Below, one piece after another: positions 36,324 through 45,163 of a stretch of DNA of 64,000 bases (its first letter is position 1; every line of letters starts with the position of its first letter). Location of the stretch: assembly GCF_003990915.1 (NCBI RefSeq), contig NZ_BHXQ01000002.1, positions 434,001-498,000 on the forward strand. Direction: 5' to 3'. The DNA is from Chryseotalea sanaruensis. GTDB taxonomy: Bacteria; Bacteroidota; Bacteroidia; Cytophagales; Cyclobacteriaceae. Under the pieces are notes generated by a model that ran no database searches, was not told the DNA's origin, and was given only the letters and a program-made list of their open reading frames with translations. The position numbers and the translations under genes are program-made.

Positions 36324-36660
36324 TTTTGCTCAGCTCATCCCAATATTCAAAAGCCCTGCGTAAATGAGGTACTACAATGGTTCCGCCAATTAACGTAGAT
36401 ATACCCATCGCTTCCTGCACTTCATCAGTAGTAAGCCCCACTTCTTTACACTTACCTAAATGATATCGTACGCAATCATCGCATCGCAAAACCAAAGAGC
36501 AAGTTAGACCTATTAACTCCTTAGACTTTACATCCAATGCTCCGGGAGCATAGGCGTTGGTATCCAGGTTAAAAATGCGCTTAATAATCAGGCTATCGGA
36601 AGCCATGATGCGCTCATTCATTTTGGTGCGATAGCCATTAAAATCTTCAACTAATCCCAT
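36316..36660 (-). CDS. Carboxymuconolactone decarboxylase / AhpD-like protein
   Basis: 114 residues. The family core is clear: KSKELIGLTCSLVLRCDDCV with a CxxC (CDDC) redox pair and the following RYHLGKCKEVGLTTDEVQEA with the conserved His. These resemble AhpD-type alkylhydroperoxidases that use the CxxC/His for peroxide reduction; decarboxylase function is unlikely from the CxxC. An in-frame TTG at 36684 gives a longer version, but the ATG at 36660 fits the family start. It is divergent from comF, with start codons 39 bp apart. Confidence 0.9.
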   Translation of the reverse strand: MGLVEDFNGYRTKMNERIMASDSLIIKRIFNLDTNAYAPGALDVKSKELIGLTCSLVLRCDDCVRYHLGKCKEVGLTTDEVQEAMGISTLIGGTIVVPHLRRAFEYWDELSKNV

Positions 36661-36699
36661 TTTGTTGTAACTTAATTTCAGCAAATATATCGTTTCGTT

Positions 36700-37398
36700 G
36701 TGAAGTTAGCTGTTCAAGATATTTTTCTCGATTTTCTCTCCCTCTTTTATCCGCGTTATTGCCTTGCGTGCTCAGGTTCTTTGTTGAAGGGGGAAGAAAT
36801 TATCTGTACAGAATGCCTGTTGGAAATGCCAAAAACAAACTTTCACAAACAAGCATTTAATCCTTTATATGATCGGCTTTCATTGCGCATGCCACTGAAA
36901 CATGCTTTTGCTTATTATCATTTTAAAAAGGGAAGTCGCGTGCAACAATTATTGCACCAGCTGAAATATAAAAACCATCCTGAGATCGGAGTTAAACTCG
37001 GGAAAGTACTTGCCCAGGAATTATTGGTTTCTGGCTATGATCAAACCTATCACTTGGTTGTACCAGTTCCGCTACACCCAAGTCGCAAGCGTAGCCGCGG
37101 ATATAACCAAAGTGAAGAATTTGCCAAAGGTGTATCAGAGGGTTTAAATATTCCATACACAGATAGTTTCGTAAAGCGTAAGGTAAAGACGCAAACGCAA
37201 ACCAGAAAATCAAAGCTTAACCGATGGCGAAATGTGAGTGAGGTATTTGAAATGAAAGATGCTACAGTGGTAAAGGGCAAACACATTTTGCTAGTTGATG
37301 ATGTGGTTACAACAGGTGCCACCCTAGAGGCTTGCGCCAATGCCTTGTTGCAATCGGGTTGCTCGCAGGTATCAATTGCTTGTATAGCAGTAGCATAA
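36700..37398 (+). CDS. comF: ComF-family phosphoribosyltransferase-like protein
   Basis: 232 residues. An N-terminal zinc ribbon (YCLACSGSLL ... ICTECL) precedes a phosphoribosyltransferase fold with the PRPP-binding loop ILLVDDVVTTGATLEACA. The conserved PVPLHPSRKRSRGYNQSEEF and RKTQTQ-like segment (KTQTQTRKSKLNRWRNV) are the ComF/GntX signature. ComF is needed for DNA uptake in competent bacteria; in non-competent relatives its role is less clear. The start codon is a GTG at 36700, chosen because it begins directly with the family's N-terminal sequence. It is followed by a strong terminator. Confidence 0.92.
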   Translation: MKLAVQDIFLDFLSLFYPRYCLACSGSLLKGEEIICTECLLEMPKTNFHKQAFNPLYDRLSLRMPLKHAFAYYHFKKGSRVQQLLHQLKYKNHPEIGVKLGKVLAQELLVSGYDQTYHLVVPVPLHPSRKRSRGYNQSEEFAKGVSEGLNIPYTDSFVKRKVKTQTQTRKSKLNRWRNVSEVFEMKDATVVKGKHILLVDDVVTTGATLEACANALLQSGCSQVSIACIAVA

Positions 37399-37402
37399 AA
37401 AA

Positions 37403-37428
37403 ACCCGAGACGAGCTCGGGTCTTTTTT
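37403..37428. terminator. Bidirectional rho-independent terminator
   Basis: ACCCGAG / CTCGGGT (7 bp) with loop ACGAG, preceded by a run of A and followed by CTTTTTT. It separates the convergent comF and gldJ genes. Confidence 0.87.
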
Positions 37429-37447
37429 ATATTATAAAAGTCTTTGT

Positions 37448-38683
37448 TTAATAATTAGAACCTGCGCGAATCATCGCACAACGGAAGCCTACTGTAGCAG
37501 TAGCAGAATCCTGATCTAAATATCTGCGTGTACCTGGCGACATCCAATAAGCGACATCTTTCCACGATCCACCTTTATACACACGAGCTTTATCTGTAAC
37601 TAAAGAGAAGAAAGACTCTGGGTTTTTCTCAATGTTGTTATAACCATTGTCAGCAGTATTACCACTTGCATTATCAAGGAAGCCATCTCTACGGATTGGG
37701 TTCAAATCATCAAAGTCTTGATAAGACATAGGACGGTAAACATCTTGTACCCACTCACTAACATTACCGGCCATGTTGTATAAACCGTAATCATTAGGAG
37801 GGAATTCGTAAATGTAAGAAGTGATAAGGGCACCATCATTTAAACGACCAGCTATACCAGCATAATCACCACGACCACGCTTAAAGTTAGCAAGCATAAA
37901 ACCCATTTGTGCACCATAAGGATTACGAACAGCGTGACCATCCCAAGGATAAATCTTTTGGTGAGTTTGCATTTCTTCTACCCACTGAGTTCCGATTTGT
38001 GCCATGGCAGCATATTCCCACTCTGCTTCTGTAGGCAGGCGGTAAGCGGGGATAACTATACCTGATTCCAATGGAATACGACCATCAGTTTCTGCATATT
38101 CTTCACCTGCATTTGCAGCTAAAGCTTTGTTAACGGCCAACGTTCTCCAAACAGCGTAAGCACTGGCTTGTGACCAGCTAACACCCACCACAGGGAAATA
38201 ACGGAAACCAGGGTAACGCAAGTAATGATCTACGTAAGGATCGTTGAAGGCGAGACGGCTTTTCCAAACAAGTGTATCGGGCAAGGCGCGCTGATAAGCC
38301 TCTTGGGTAGAGTCTTTGCCAAGTACGTGTAAATATTCAAGCCAGTGGATATTGGCAATTTCTGTCTCATCCATGTAGAAAGAAGCCACAGAAACAGTTC
38401 TCTCAATGTTATCACGAGACGCCATAACATCTTCTTCAAAAGAGCCCATAACTGCGCGGCCTCCTTCAATGAAAACCATGTTTGGTGCATCAGGCTGACC
38501 TTCAAAAGGACTAACCATGAAGCCACCTTCGTCTTCGTTATTGTATGCAAGGCCGGTTGCCGTGCTTAATTGTCCGGGGTTCTGCGCAGTAGGCTTGCCG
38601 CCACCTCCGCCAAAAAGTGAACACCCTGTAAGTGCTGCTGAAGCACCCACTGTTGCAAAAAGGACTCTGAAAGAGTATTTCAT
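37448..38683 (-). CDS. gldJ: Gliding-motility-associated lipoprotein GldJ (SUMF1-fold)
   Basis: 411 residues. Lipobox LTG-C at Cys21 followed by a glycine stretch. The rest is a formylglycine-generating-enzyme-like (SUMF1) fold: VFIEGGRAVMGSFEEDVMAS, MDETEIANIHWLEYL, YRLPTEAEWEYAA, DYGLYNMAGNVSEWVQDVYR and a C-terminal GGSWKDVAYWMSPGTRRY...VGFRC. The DVYRP and GGSWKD segments match GldJ of Flavobacterium rather than generic SUMF1 enzymes. GldJ is an outer-membrane lipoprotein that stabilises the gliding/type IX secretion machinery, so this organism likely has those systems. The -7 region on the minus strand upstream (TATATTAG) is only a weak promoter match. Confidence 0.85.
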   Translation of the reverse strand: MKYSFRVLFATVGASAALTGCSLFGGGGGKPTAQNPGQLSTATGLAYNNEDEGGFMVSPFEGQPDAPNMVFIEGGRAVMGSFEEDVMASRDNIERTVSVASFYMDETEIANIHWLEYLHVLGKDSTQEAYQRALPDTLVWKSRLAFNDPYVDHYLRYPGFRYFPVVGVSWSQASAYAVWRTLAVNKALAANAGEEYAETDGRIPLESGIVIPAYRLPTEAEWEYAAMAQIGTQWVEEMQTHQKIYPWDGHAVRNPYGAQMGFMLANFKRGRGDYAGIAGRLNDGALITSYIYEFPPNDYGLYNMAGNVSEWVQDVYRPMSYQDFDDLNPIRRDGFLDNASGNTADNGYNNIEKNPESFFSLVTDKARVYKGGSWKDVAYWMSPGTRRYLDQDSATATVGFRCAMIRAGSNY

Positions 38684-38930
38684 TTGAGTTTTATTTTAAA
38701 AAGAAATGCTAATATAAAGATATATGCAAAAGTTTTCCAAACCTGCGGTGCCTTAATTAAAACTTCATGTACAACATGTGAAACGGCCTAATGCTCAGTC
38801 TATTGTTTTGAGAATGTTCTTTCTCTTTTTGGGAAGATTATGCGTTCGATAAACGGTATAAATAGCCGTTAATCTGTATTAAAAGCCATTTTCAACATTG
38901 GCACACTATTGCCTAGATACTGGGTTGTAA

Positions 38931-39203
38931 ATGACTGTTATGCATACAATAACCGACTTTCGTCTGATGCCCTTCCACAAAAAGTGCGATGTAATTACCT
39001 TCAACGGTACTTACATTCTACAACGCACTTTGGCTGACTGTAAAGTTTTCTTGTATGATACTGGTTCTTTTTTCGCTGAGGTATTCTATTCTCCAAAATA
39101 TCAGCGTGTGTTGATGATCAATGCCTTTGATAAGGTTGTAGGTCTTGACCCTTACCTTGATGAAATCTCTTTGGAAGATTTGAATTCAAAAACATGCATG
39201 TGA
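38931..39203 (+). CDS. Small uncharacterised protein converging on mfd
   Basis: 90 residues (or 87 from the ATG at 38940). No signal peptide; mixed alpha/beta composition (FHKKCDVITFNGTYILQRTL, VFYSPKYQRVLMINAFDKVV). No family recognised. The ORF has ordinary composition and its own 247-bp upstream gap shared with gldJ, which supports a real gene. Its last 52 nt overlap the 3' end of mfd on the opposite strand. Confidence 0.6.
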   Translation: MTVMHTITDFRLMPFHKKCDVITFNGTYILQRTLADCKVFLYDTGSFFAEVFYSPKYQRVLMINAFDKVVGLDPYLDEISLEDLNSKTCM

Positions 39204-42200
39204 TTAAGTAGCTCGATGGCCTGATCTACATGCTTGATATTTTCTATCACCAAAATGGCCTTACCTGCTTGGTCCTTAATCTTGCACTGACGAGGATTTT
39301 GCTGAATATAGGCTAGGATTTTTCCAAAAACCTCCGATTTAAAATAAGAGTCTTTATTGCTAGTAAAGTAAGCCCTCAACCTCTCGTTTTTCAGAGACAA
39401 CTTTTCAAAGCCTAGCTTTTCACCCAACCACCTTAACCTTACGGTATTGATTAACTCTTCAACAGGAGTTGGCAAGGGTCCGAATCGGTCTTTCAATTCT
39501 CTTCCGATTTTTTCCAATTGCTCCTCATCCTTAATGCTATCCAGTCTTGAGTATAGCCCTAGTCGCTCACTGATGTTGCCAACATAACTATCGGGAATCA
39601 GGATTTCAAGATCAGTTTCAATAACGCAATCCTGAACAATCAGCTTCGCTTTCTCAGCAAGTTCAGAGGCAAAGAGTTCTTTAAACTCTGTCTCTTTTAA
39701 TTCCTGAACGGCATCATCCAGAATTTTGTGATAGGTTTCATAACCAAGGTCGTTGATGAAACCACTTTGCTCGGCACCTAATAAATTTCCTGCCCCGCGT
39801 ATATCTAAATCGCGCATCGCTACTTTAATGCCATCGCCCAATTCGGTAAACTCTTCCAAGGCAGCAAGACGCTTACGCGAATCGGCAGTGAGAACAGAGG
39901 TGGGTTGCGTAAGCAAATAACAATAAGCTTTTTTGTTTGATCGGCCTACCCGACCGCGCATCTGGTGCAAATCAGACAAACCAAACATGTGTGCCTGATT
40001 GATGATAATGGTGTTGGCATTTGGAATGTCGAGGCCAGACTCGATAATGTTGGTGGACACAAGTACATCGTACTCACCCTCAACAAATTTAAGCATAGCC
40101 TTCTCTAACTGATGACCTTCCATTTGTCCGTGCGCAATAGTTATGCGGCAATCGGGTACTAGCTTATAAATAATATTAGCAATCGACTCAATATCACTTA
40201 CCCTGTTGTGTACAAAGAAAACCTGACCTCCGCGTTTTAGTTCGTAGCTAACCGCATCGCGAATAATGGTTTCGTTAAAAGTATGCAACTCTGTAGTAAC
40301 CGGTTGGCGGTTAGGAGGAGGTGTAGCAATAATACTCAGGTCGCGTGCCCCCATCAACGAGAAGTGAAGTGTTCTGGGAATTGGTGTTGCAGAGAGCGTG
40401 AGCACATCTACGTTCACTTTCATTTCCTTCAACTTGTCTTTAGTTTTTACACCAAACTTTTGCTCTTCATCAATAATGAGCAAGCCTAGATTTTTAAACT
40501 GGATATCCTTGCTTACAACCCTGTGTGTACCAATTAAAATATCAACCAGACCTTCTTTTACTCGCTTAAGTGTTTCTTTAATTTCTTTTTCACTTCTGAA
40601 ACGCGATACGTATTCAACGCGTGCTGGTAAATTTGAAAGTCGTTCGCTGAAAGTTCTGTAATGCTGAAAAGCTAAAATTGTAGTGGGCACCAGTATAGCC
40701 ACTTGCTTACTGTCAGTTACTGCTTTGAAAGCTGCGCGAATAGCCACCTCTGTTTTTCCAAAACCAACATCGCCACATACCAACCTATCCATAGGATGTG
40801 CTTCTTGCATGTCGCGTTTTACATCTTCTGTTGCTTTGGCCTGATCAGGAGTGTCTTCATAAATGAAAGAAGATTCAAGTTCAGCCTGTAGATAACTATC
40901 GGGAGAAAAAGGAAAACCAGGTGCACCTTTACGCTTTGCATATAAAGCAATAAGTTCTTTGGCAATGTCTTTAACCTGTTTTTTAACTTTTGCCTTTTTG
41001 TTTTCCCACTCTTGAGAACCAAGCTTGTTCATTACAGGTGGTGTTCCCTCCTTCCCAGTATACTTGGAAATTTTATGTAAGGCGTGAATGCTTAGGTAGA
41101 GCAAATCATCATCGCGATAAATGAGGCGGATGGCTTCTTGCTCATGACCATTCACTTCCTTTTTTTCCAGTCCGGCAAATTTTGCTATACCATAATCGAT
41201 GTGCGTAACGAAATCACCCGGTTGTAGGGTATATAGCTCGCGAAGCGTAAGGGCTTTTGACTTGGAGTATTTCTCTCTTGCCCTGTAGCGATGGAAACGT
41301 TCAAAAATCTGATGGTCTGTATAACAAACAATTTTAAGACTCTGATCGACAAATCCTGCGCGTAGTGAAAACTCTAAGGGTTGAAATTTTACCTGTTGGT
41401 TGATTTCAGAAAAGATACCAGTAAGTCTTTCTAATTGTTTTGGCGTGTCGGATGCGATAAAGTTGCCATAACCTTTGTCTTGCTCTTCCACCAGATTAGT
41501 AGCCAGCAACTCGAAATTTTTATTGAATGAGGGTTGACCCGCAGCCTGGTAATCAAAATTCTTGGGCTCTTTTAAATAAGATCGACTGCCAAATTCTACT
41601 CGCGTAAAGTTTTGTGATTTCGACAAGAAGTTTTGGGCGTTGTCGAATATTTCCTCTGGCGGCAAAACTAAAGTAGTCTTGCCTCCTTTGGTAGTATGAT
41701 TATAGGCTTGAACGGCCTTATCAAAAGTTTTTCCAACTACATCTAAAACAAGCTCTACATCTTTAAACCAAATTCTTGTTGATGGCGTAATAAAATCGAA
41801 AATCGATTGTCTTTCTTCTTTCACTAAAGAACTTTGCAAATTAGGCACCAGGTTTACAAAATCTACTGATTCCACCGAAAGCTGTGAACCTGGTTCAAAA
41901 GAACGAATACTATCTACTTCATCACCGAACAATTCTATACGATAAGGCAACTCGTGTGAAAAAGAGTAAACATCTACAATACCGCCTCTTACTGCGAACT
42001 GCCCAGCCTCGTATACGAAGTCGGTTTTCTCAAAATCGGCATCGTGAAGAAACTCTTCAAGAAAAGCTACATCTAACTTTTCACTCTTTTTAATTGTAAA
42101 AGTCTTGGCAGTAAGTGAACGCCTTGTAATTACTTTCTCACCTAAGGCTTCAGGGTAAGTGATTACTATTTCAGGCTTGGTTTTATTAGCCAGCTTATTT

Positions 42201-42574
42201 AGTGTTTCGGTTCGTTGTAGAATGTTGGCATTCTCCACCTCATCGTATTCATAAGGTCGCTTGTATGAAAGGGGAAAGAAAAGGATGTCACGACTTAAAA
42301 GATTTTGTAAGTCATTTTGAAAATAAAAGGCTTCATCACGATCCTGGAGAACCACCCAATAATCCTGCGGATGGAGTTTAAATGCTGCCGCCACTATTAT
42401 GGCATCCAGACTACCTTGTAATCCCTTTATTTTGATATTGGCCGGATCGGACGCTTTGATTCCTGCAGCAACAGTCTTGATAAAACCATCTGCGGTGTAT
42501 ATGCTTAAAAAATCATTCGCCTTCACGTGTAAATCAACAAGGGGCACAAAGATATAAGCCTGAAGCGAATGCAC
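39152..42574 (-). CDS. mfd: Transcription-repair coupling factor Mfd
   Basis: Up to 1140 residues. Recognisable parts are the N-terminal UvrB-like module (QDRDEAFYFQNDLQNLLSRD ... RGGIVDVYSF), the RNA-polymerase interaction domain (LQPGDFVTHIDYGIAKFAGL) and the SF2 helicase with Walker A DVGFGKTEVAIRAAF (about residue 603) and LLIIDEEQKFGV. The RecG-like translocation motifs LTLSATPIPRTLHFSLMGAR and the C-terminal RMRDL-like block (IKVAMRDLDIRGAGNLLGAE) follow. Mfd displaces stalled RNA polymerase and recruits UvrA. The first codon shown is GTG; a second in-frame GTG at 42526 (VKANDFLSIY) fits homologues better, making 1124 residues. Confidence 0.95.
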   Translation of the reverse strand: MHSLQAYIFVPLVDLHVKANDFLSIYTADGFIKTVAAGIKASDPANIKIKGLQGSLDAIIVAAAFKLHPQDYWVVLQDRDEAFYFQNDLQNLLSRDILFFPLSYKRPYEYDEVENANILQRTETLNKLANKTKPEIVITYPEALGEKVITRRSLTAKTFTIKKSEKLDVAFLEEFLHDADFEKTDFVYEAGQFAVRGGIVDVYSFSHELPYRIELFGDEVDSIRSFEPGSQLSVESVDFVNLVPNLQSSLVKEERQSIFDFITPSTRIWFKDVELVLDVVGKTFDKAVQAYNHTTKGGKTTLVLPPEEIFDNAQNFLSKSQNFTRVEFGSRSYLKEPKNFDYQAAGQPSFNKNFELLATNLVEEQDKGYGNFIASDTPKQLERLTGIFSEINQQVKFQPLEFSLRAGFVDQSLKIVCYTDHQIFERFHRYRAREKYSKSKALTLRELYTLQPGDFVTHIDYGIAKFAGLEKKEVNGHEQEAIRLIYRDDDLLYLSIHALHKISKYTGKEGTPPVMNKLGSQEWENKKAKVKKQVKDIAKELIALYAKRKGAPGFPFSPDSYLQAELESSFIYEDTPDQAKATEDVKRDMQEAHPMDRLVCGDVGFGKTEVAIRAAFKAVTDSKQVAILVPTTILAFQHYRTFSERLSNLPARVEYVSRFRSEKEIKETLKRVKEGLVDILIGTHRVVSKDIQFKNLGLLIIDEEQKFGVKTKDKLKEMKVNVDVLTLSATPIPRTLHFSLMGARDLSIIATPPPNRQPVTTELHTFNETIIRDAVSYELKRGGQVFFVHNRVSDIESIANIIYKLVPDCRITIAHGQMEGHQLEKAMLKFVEGEYDVLVSTNIIESGLDIPNANTIIINQAHMFGLSDLHQMRGRVGRSNKKAYCYLLTQPTSVLTADSRKRLAALEEFTELGDGIKVAMRDLDIRGAGNLLGAEQSGFINDLGYETYHKILDDAVQELKETEFKELFASELAEKAKLIVQDCVIETDLEILIPDSYVGNISERLGLYSRLDSIKDEEQLEKIGRELKDRFGPLPTPVEELINTVRLRWLGEKLGFEKLSLKNERLRAYFTSNKDSYFKSEVFGKILAYIQQNPRQCKIKDQAGKAILVIENIKHVDQAIELLNHMHVFEFKSSKEISSR

Positions 42575-42611
42575 TACAAAAGCTTTCTTAATTTTCTGTT
42601 ACTTTACAGCT

Positions 42612-42791
42612 GTGGACTTTCTTAAGTTGTTAATACGTTTTACCTCTTATACAGCATGCCTTCTATTATTGTTGGGACTGTATAAGCCTTGGGTAGTGCT
42701 GTGGTGGGAACACAGACAGAATAGGAAAAAGGTAATATTGTTGTATGGTCTCTTGGCAATTGTACTCTATCTGCTGCAACTTTTCTTATGA
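42612..42791 (+). CDS. 59-residue two-helix membrane protein
   Basis: GTG start at 42612 and TGA at 42789-42791. The peptide begins MDFLKLLIRFTSYTACLLLL and continues with KPWVVLWWEHRQNRKK and VILLYGLLAIVLYLLQ. It shows two membrane helices (about residues 6-27 and 41-59) joined by a Trp-rich, basic loop with positive residues RQNRKK. It is too short for most gene calls and shows no family I can name. It is divergent from mfd and converges on the THUMP-like methyltransferase (one base between stops). The membrane topology and sequence regularity make it likely to be real. Confidence 0.65.
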   Translation: MDFLKLLIRFTSYTACLLLLLGLYKPWVVLWWEHRQNRKKVILLYGLLAIVLYLLQLFL

Positions 42792-42792
42792 T

Positions 42793-43995
42793 TTACTGTA
42801 TTCTGGTGCAAAGGGTTACATACTTTTGTCTACTCGATGAAAATGCAAGTACGTAATGATTACCTCCATCATTGAGCTTTAGCTTCTTTTTCAGGCCTTC
42901 AGCACTTAGGGGATAGTTGCGTGTAATCACATTGGCCTTTTTATCATGAATTAAGCTATGAACAAGCTTTGGCTCAGGTTTAGTGATGTGATCTATTTTG
43001 AAAATCCTACCTGGAAAATCGGCTACTAATACATCTGCGGTGTACAAATGTGTGCTTACTGCCAGTTTAGCTACACCAAAACTTTGGGCAATAGATTTAA
43101 AGCCTCCCGATTTTAAAATGGAAGCATTAGGCTCATATAAATAAGCTGCGGGCTCGGCATAAGTAAGCTTAATATCTTGCTCTTGTGACTGTTTAAATGA
43201 AAACGATGCATACTCTTTTCTCTGGATGTTTACGGCATTAATAATAGGCTCTTCAACAAAAACATGCTCGCAAATAAAGAGTAACTCCTTGCACTCATTA
43301 TCAACCGAAATTACAATGACTTTTTTCACAAAAGGTAGACCTTTTATACCCGCACTTATATCCAACAGTGGAGCCGCTTTTAGTATAAGAAACTTGGAGT
43401 GTTCAAAGATTTTGTTTTGTAATGAGGGTATGTTTGGCTCACAATCGGTTAGTGCAAAAACTTTTCGATTTTCTATTCTTCGAGAAGGATCTACGTAAGC
43501 AACATCAAAACTTTCTTCAGGAGCAACTAAAAAGGCTTCAGCTGTTTTATTAACATATAAGATGTTATCAGTGCCTAGTGCTTTATGGTTATGCTGTGCA
43601 ATTTCCTGCAAACCATCATTGGGCTCTACATGAATAACTCTTTTAAAAACCTTACTGAAAAAAAAAGTATCTATTCCGAAACCTCCACTTAAATCAGCAA
43701 TTGTCTTGTCTTTCGTAATACCTAATTCTTTTAAAATAGCTGCTTTAAACCTTGCCGTAGTCTCTGATGAACTTTGCTCCAGATTTAAAGAAGGAGGATA
43801 GATAATAGTATCTAACGCATAATAGGTTTGAATCTTGTTCTTGGCTTTTTGACGACCCGCAATCTGCGCTGCTAATTCTGAACTATTAATTCCTGAAACC
43901 TTATTAGATAGAAGAGCAATAGTTCGCGGATCATCTCGCTCATGCTGGCGAATGAATGAACGAACTTCCTCTTTAAGTAGATTGGGATTAATCAT
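42793..43995 (-). CDS. Class I SAM methyltransferase with THUMP-like C-terminus
   Basis: 400 residues. An N-terminal helical region is followed by a Rossmann methyltransferase (motif I IADLSGGFGIDTFFFS, motif II-like HVEPNDGL, and a YVDPSRR motif in place of the usual DPPY). The C-terminal THUMP-like part is AKLAVSTHLYTADVLVADFP to NHYVLAFSSSRQKYVTL. The DPS/DPP-type motif and THUMP-like end point to an rRNA or tRNA base methyltransferase, but no specific target can be assigned. A strong hairpin at 44001-44038 lies just upstream of its start. Confidence 0.85.
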   Translation of the reverse strand: MINPNLLKEEVRSFIRQHERDDPRTIALLSNKVSGINSSELAAQIAGRQKAKNKIQTYYALDTIIYPPSLNLEQSSSETTARFKAAILKELGITKDKTIADLSGGFGIDTFFFSKVFKRVIHVEPNDGLQEIAQHNHKALGTDNILYVNKTAEAFLVAPEESFDVAYVDPSRRIENRKVFALTDCEPNIPSLQNKIFEHSKFLILKAAPLLDISAGIKGLPFVKKVIVISVDNECKELLFICEHVFVEEPIINAVNIQRKEYASFSFKQSQEQDIKLTYAEPAAYLYEPNASILKSGGFKSIAQSFGVAKLAVSTHLYTADVLVADFPGRIFKIDHITKPEPKLVHSLIHDKKANVITRNYPLSAEGLKKKLKLNDGGNHYVLAFSSSRQKYVTLCTRIQ

Positions 43996-44000
43996 TAGAC

Positions 44001-44038
44001 AAAAATAAGGCTCACATATTAGTGTGAGCCTTATTTTT
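44001..44038 (-). terminator. Rho-independent terminator
   Basis: 16-bp perfect arms (AAAAATAAGGCTCACA / TGTGAGCCTTATTTTT) with a 6-nt loop. It is positioned to end minus-strand transcripts from the small membrane-protein gene at 44056-44316, ahead of the methyltransferase. Confidence 0.88.
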
Positions 44039-44055
44039 ATTAAAATACCTGTTGA

Positions 44056-44316
44056 TTATGTGTTTAGAAGTAGAACGATAACAGTAATAAAAGTGGCAAT
44101 CATAAAAAAGACACGTTTAGCCATTTTTATGCTATCCTTCACATATTTAAAGTAAGCCCTGAAGGCAAGTCCTTGAATAAATAAGCAAACGGATAAACAA
44201 CCGGCAGTCAATATGATGCTGGGAAGCGAGAACAGAGCCAAAAGAACAGAAACAGCACAGACAATGTCTAAGGCTGTTATGCGTCTTTGAATAGATAAAG
44301 AAATAGCTGGACTCAT
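44056..44316 (-). CDS. Small three-helix membrane protein of unknown function
   Basis: 86 residues from the ATG at 44316 (an in-frame TTG at 44376 would add 20). About three hydrophobic helices can be read: ALDIVCAVSVLLALFSLPSI, IILTAGCLSVCLFIQGLAF and RVFFMIATFITVIVLLLNT. No family recognised. Ordinary composition, a clear terminator downstream and an upstream gap of its own favour a real gene. Confidence 0.55.
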   Translation of the reverse strand: MSPAISLSIQRRITALDIVCAVSVLLALFSLPSIILTAGCLSVCLFIQGLAFRAYFKYVKDSIKMAKRVFFMIATFITVIVLLLNT

Positions 44317-44453
44317 AATTTTGTATAAAGAGGGTTTGGTCTTGAATGCTAAAATTAGACCAAAGTAACCCCGCAATGGTTGGAAGTTATTTGCAAAAAC
44401 TTTTAATTATCTGAAAAACAATTAGTTAGAATCTTTAACTTAAGTAAAAACCC

Positions 44454-45134
44454 CTAATTACGTTTAGACTGCTTCGAGCTGTCTTTTAGACCAAGTACGC
44501 AATTTCGGAGGTATACCACTAACCCCATACCCTGTGATACAATAAGCACAGGATCGCTTTTTTGGTAACCATAGAAGACTACAATTAATGAAGCAACGGC
44601 ACTGATAACCCAAAAACCAAAAGGTAAAACAGACTCTTTTTCCTTTTCAGATCTATACCATTGATAAAGGTATCTAAGGTTTAGCATAAGCATGCCGCAG
44701 GTGCCTAATATAGCCCAGAAAGAAAGCATGTTTGAAGCGCTGAATGCTTGTTGGAGACTATCGGGCTTATTTAAAATCCATAGCCATGCAGTAATGGGTA
44801 AAATAAAAATGATGAGCCTTACAAACCATTTCAATGTTTGCCAGGCACCCTTTAACTGAAGATTTCTTATGTAAATCAGGTAGGAGAGACTTTGACCAAT
44901 AATGATAACAGCATCTTCTCGAATTACACCATAGGTTAAAAATAGAAAGGAGGCGAGTAAGCTAATTTGCCAGAAAATAGTTGGGGAAACAGATTTGCCG
45001 GCCTTTTCGGAAAGAAACAATTGTATAAGTAAACGTAGACCAAAGAGGCCTTGTGCAAAAAAACCTAATCCAAACAACCAATACTTACTAATGAACTCCA
45101 TAAAGTTTGCAAAGCAACAAAATAGATTTATCAT
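44454..45134 (-). CDS. Tandem lipid-A-biosynthesis N-terminal domain (LAB_N) membrane protein
   Basis: 226 residues with two copies of the LAB_N domain. The first reads FGLRLLIQLFLSEKAGKSVS then FWQISLLASFLFLTYGVIRE and IIGQSLSYLIYIRNL; the second reads LRYLYQWYRSEKEKESVLPF, FWVISAVASLIVVFYGYQKS and IVSQGMGLVVYLRNC. LAB_N is found at the N-terminus of some lipid-A disaccharide synthases and as stand-alone membrane proteins; its role alone is not established. The ATG at 45134 is used, but ATG 45101 (MEFISKYW) is equally possible. The gene is divergent from the flavoprotein gene at 45164. Confidence 0.82.
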   Translation of the reverse strand: MINLFCCFANFMEFISKYWLFGLGFFAQGLFGLRLLIQLFLSEKAGKSVSPTIFWQISLLASFLFLTYGVIREDAVIIIGQSLSYLIYIRNLQLKGAWQTLKWFVRLIIFILPITAWLWILNKPDSLQQAFSASNMLSFWAILGTCGMLMLNLRYLYQWYRSEKEKESVLPFGFWVISAVASLIVVFYGYQKSDPVLIVSQGMGLVVYLRNCVLGLKDSSKQSKRN

Positions 45135-45163
45135 TCTGTATTTTTTAGTTTTAGCTTTCTGCC

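Noticed and set aside
38898..38913. Sigma-54-like promoter TTGGCAC...TTGCC upstream of the small gene at 38931
   Set aside because: The GG and GC dinucleotides are separated by 9 bases instead of the required 10, so the spacing does not fit a -24/-12 promoter.
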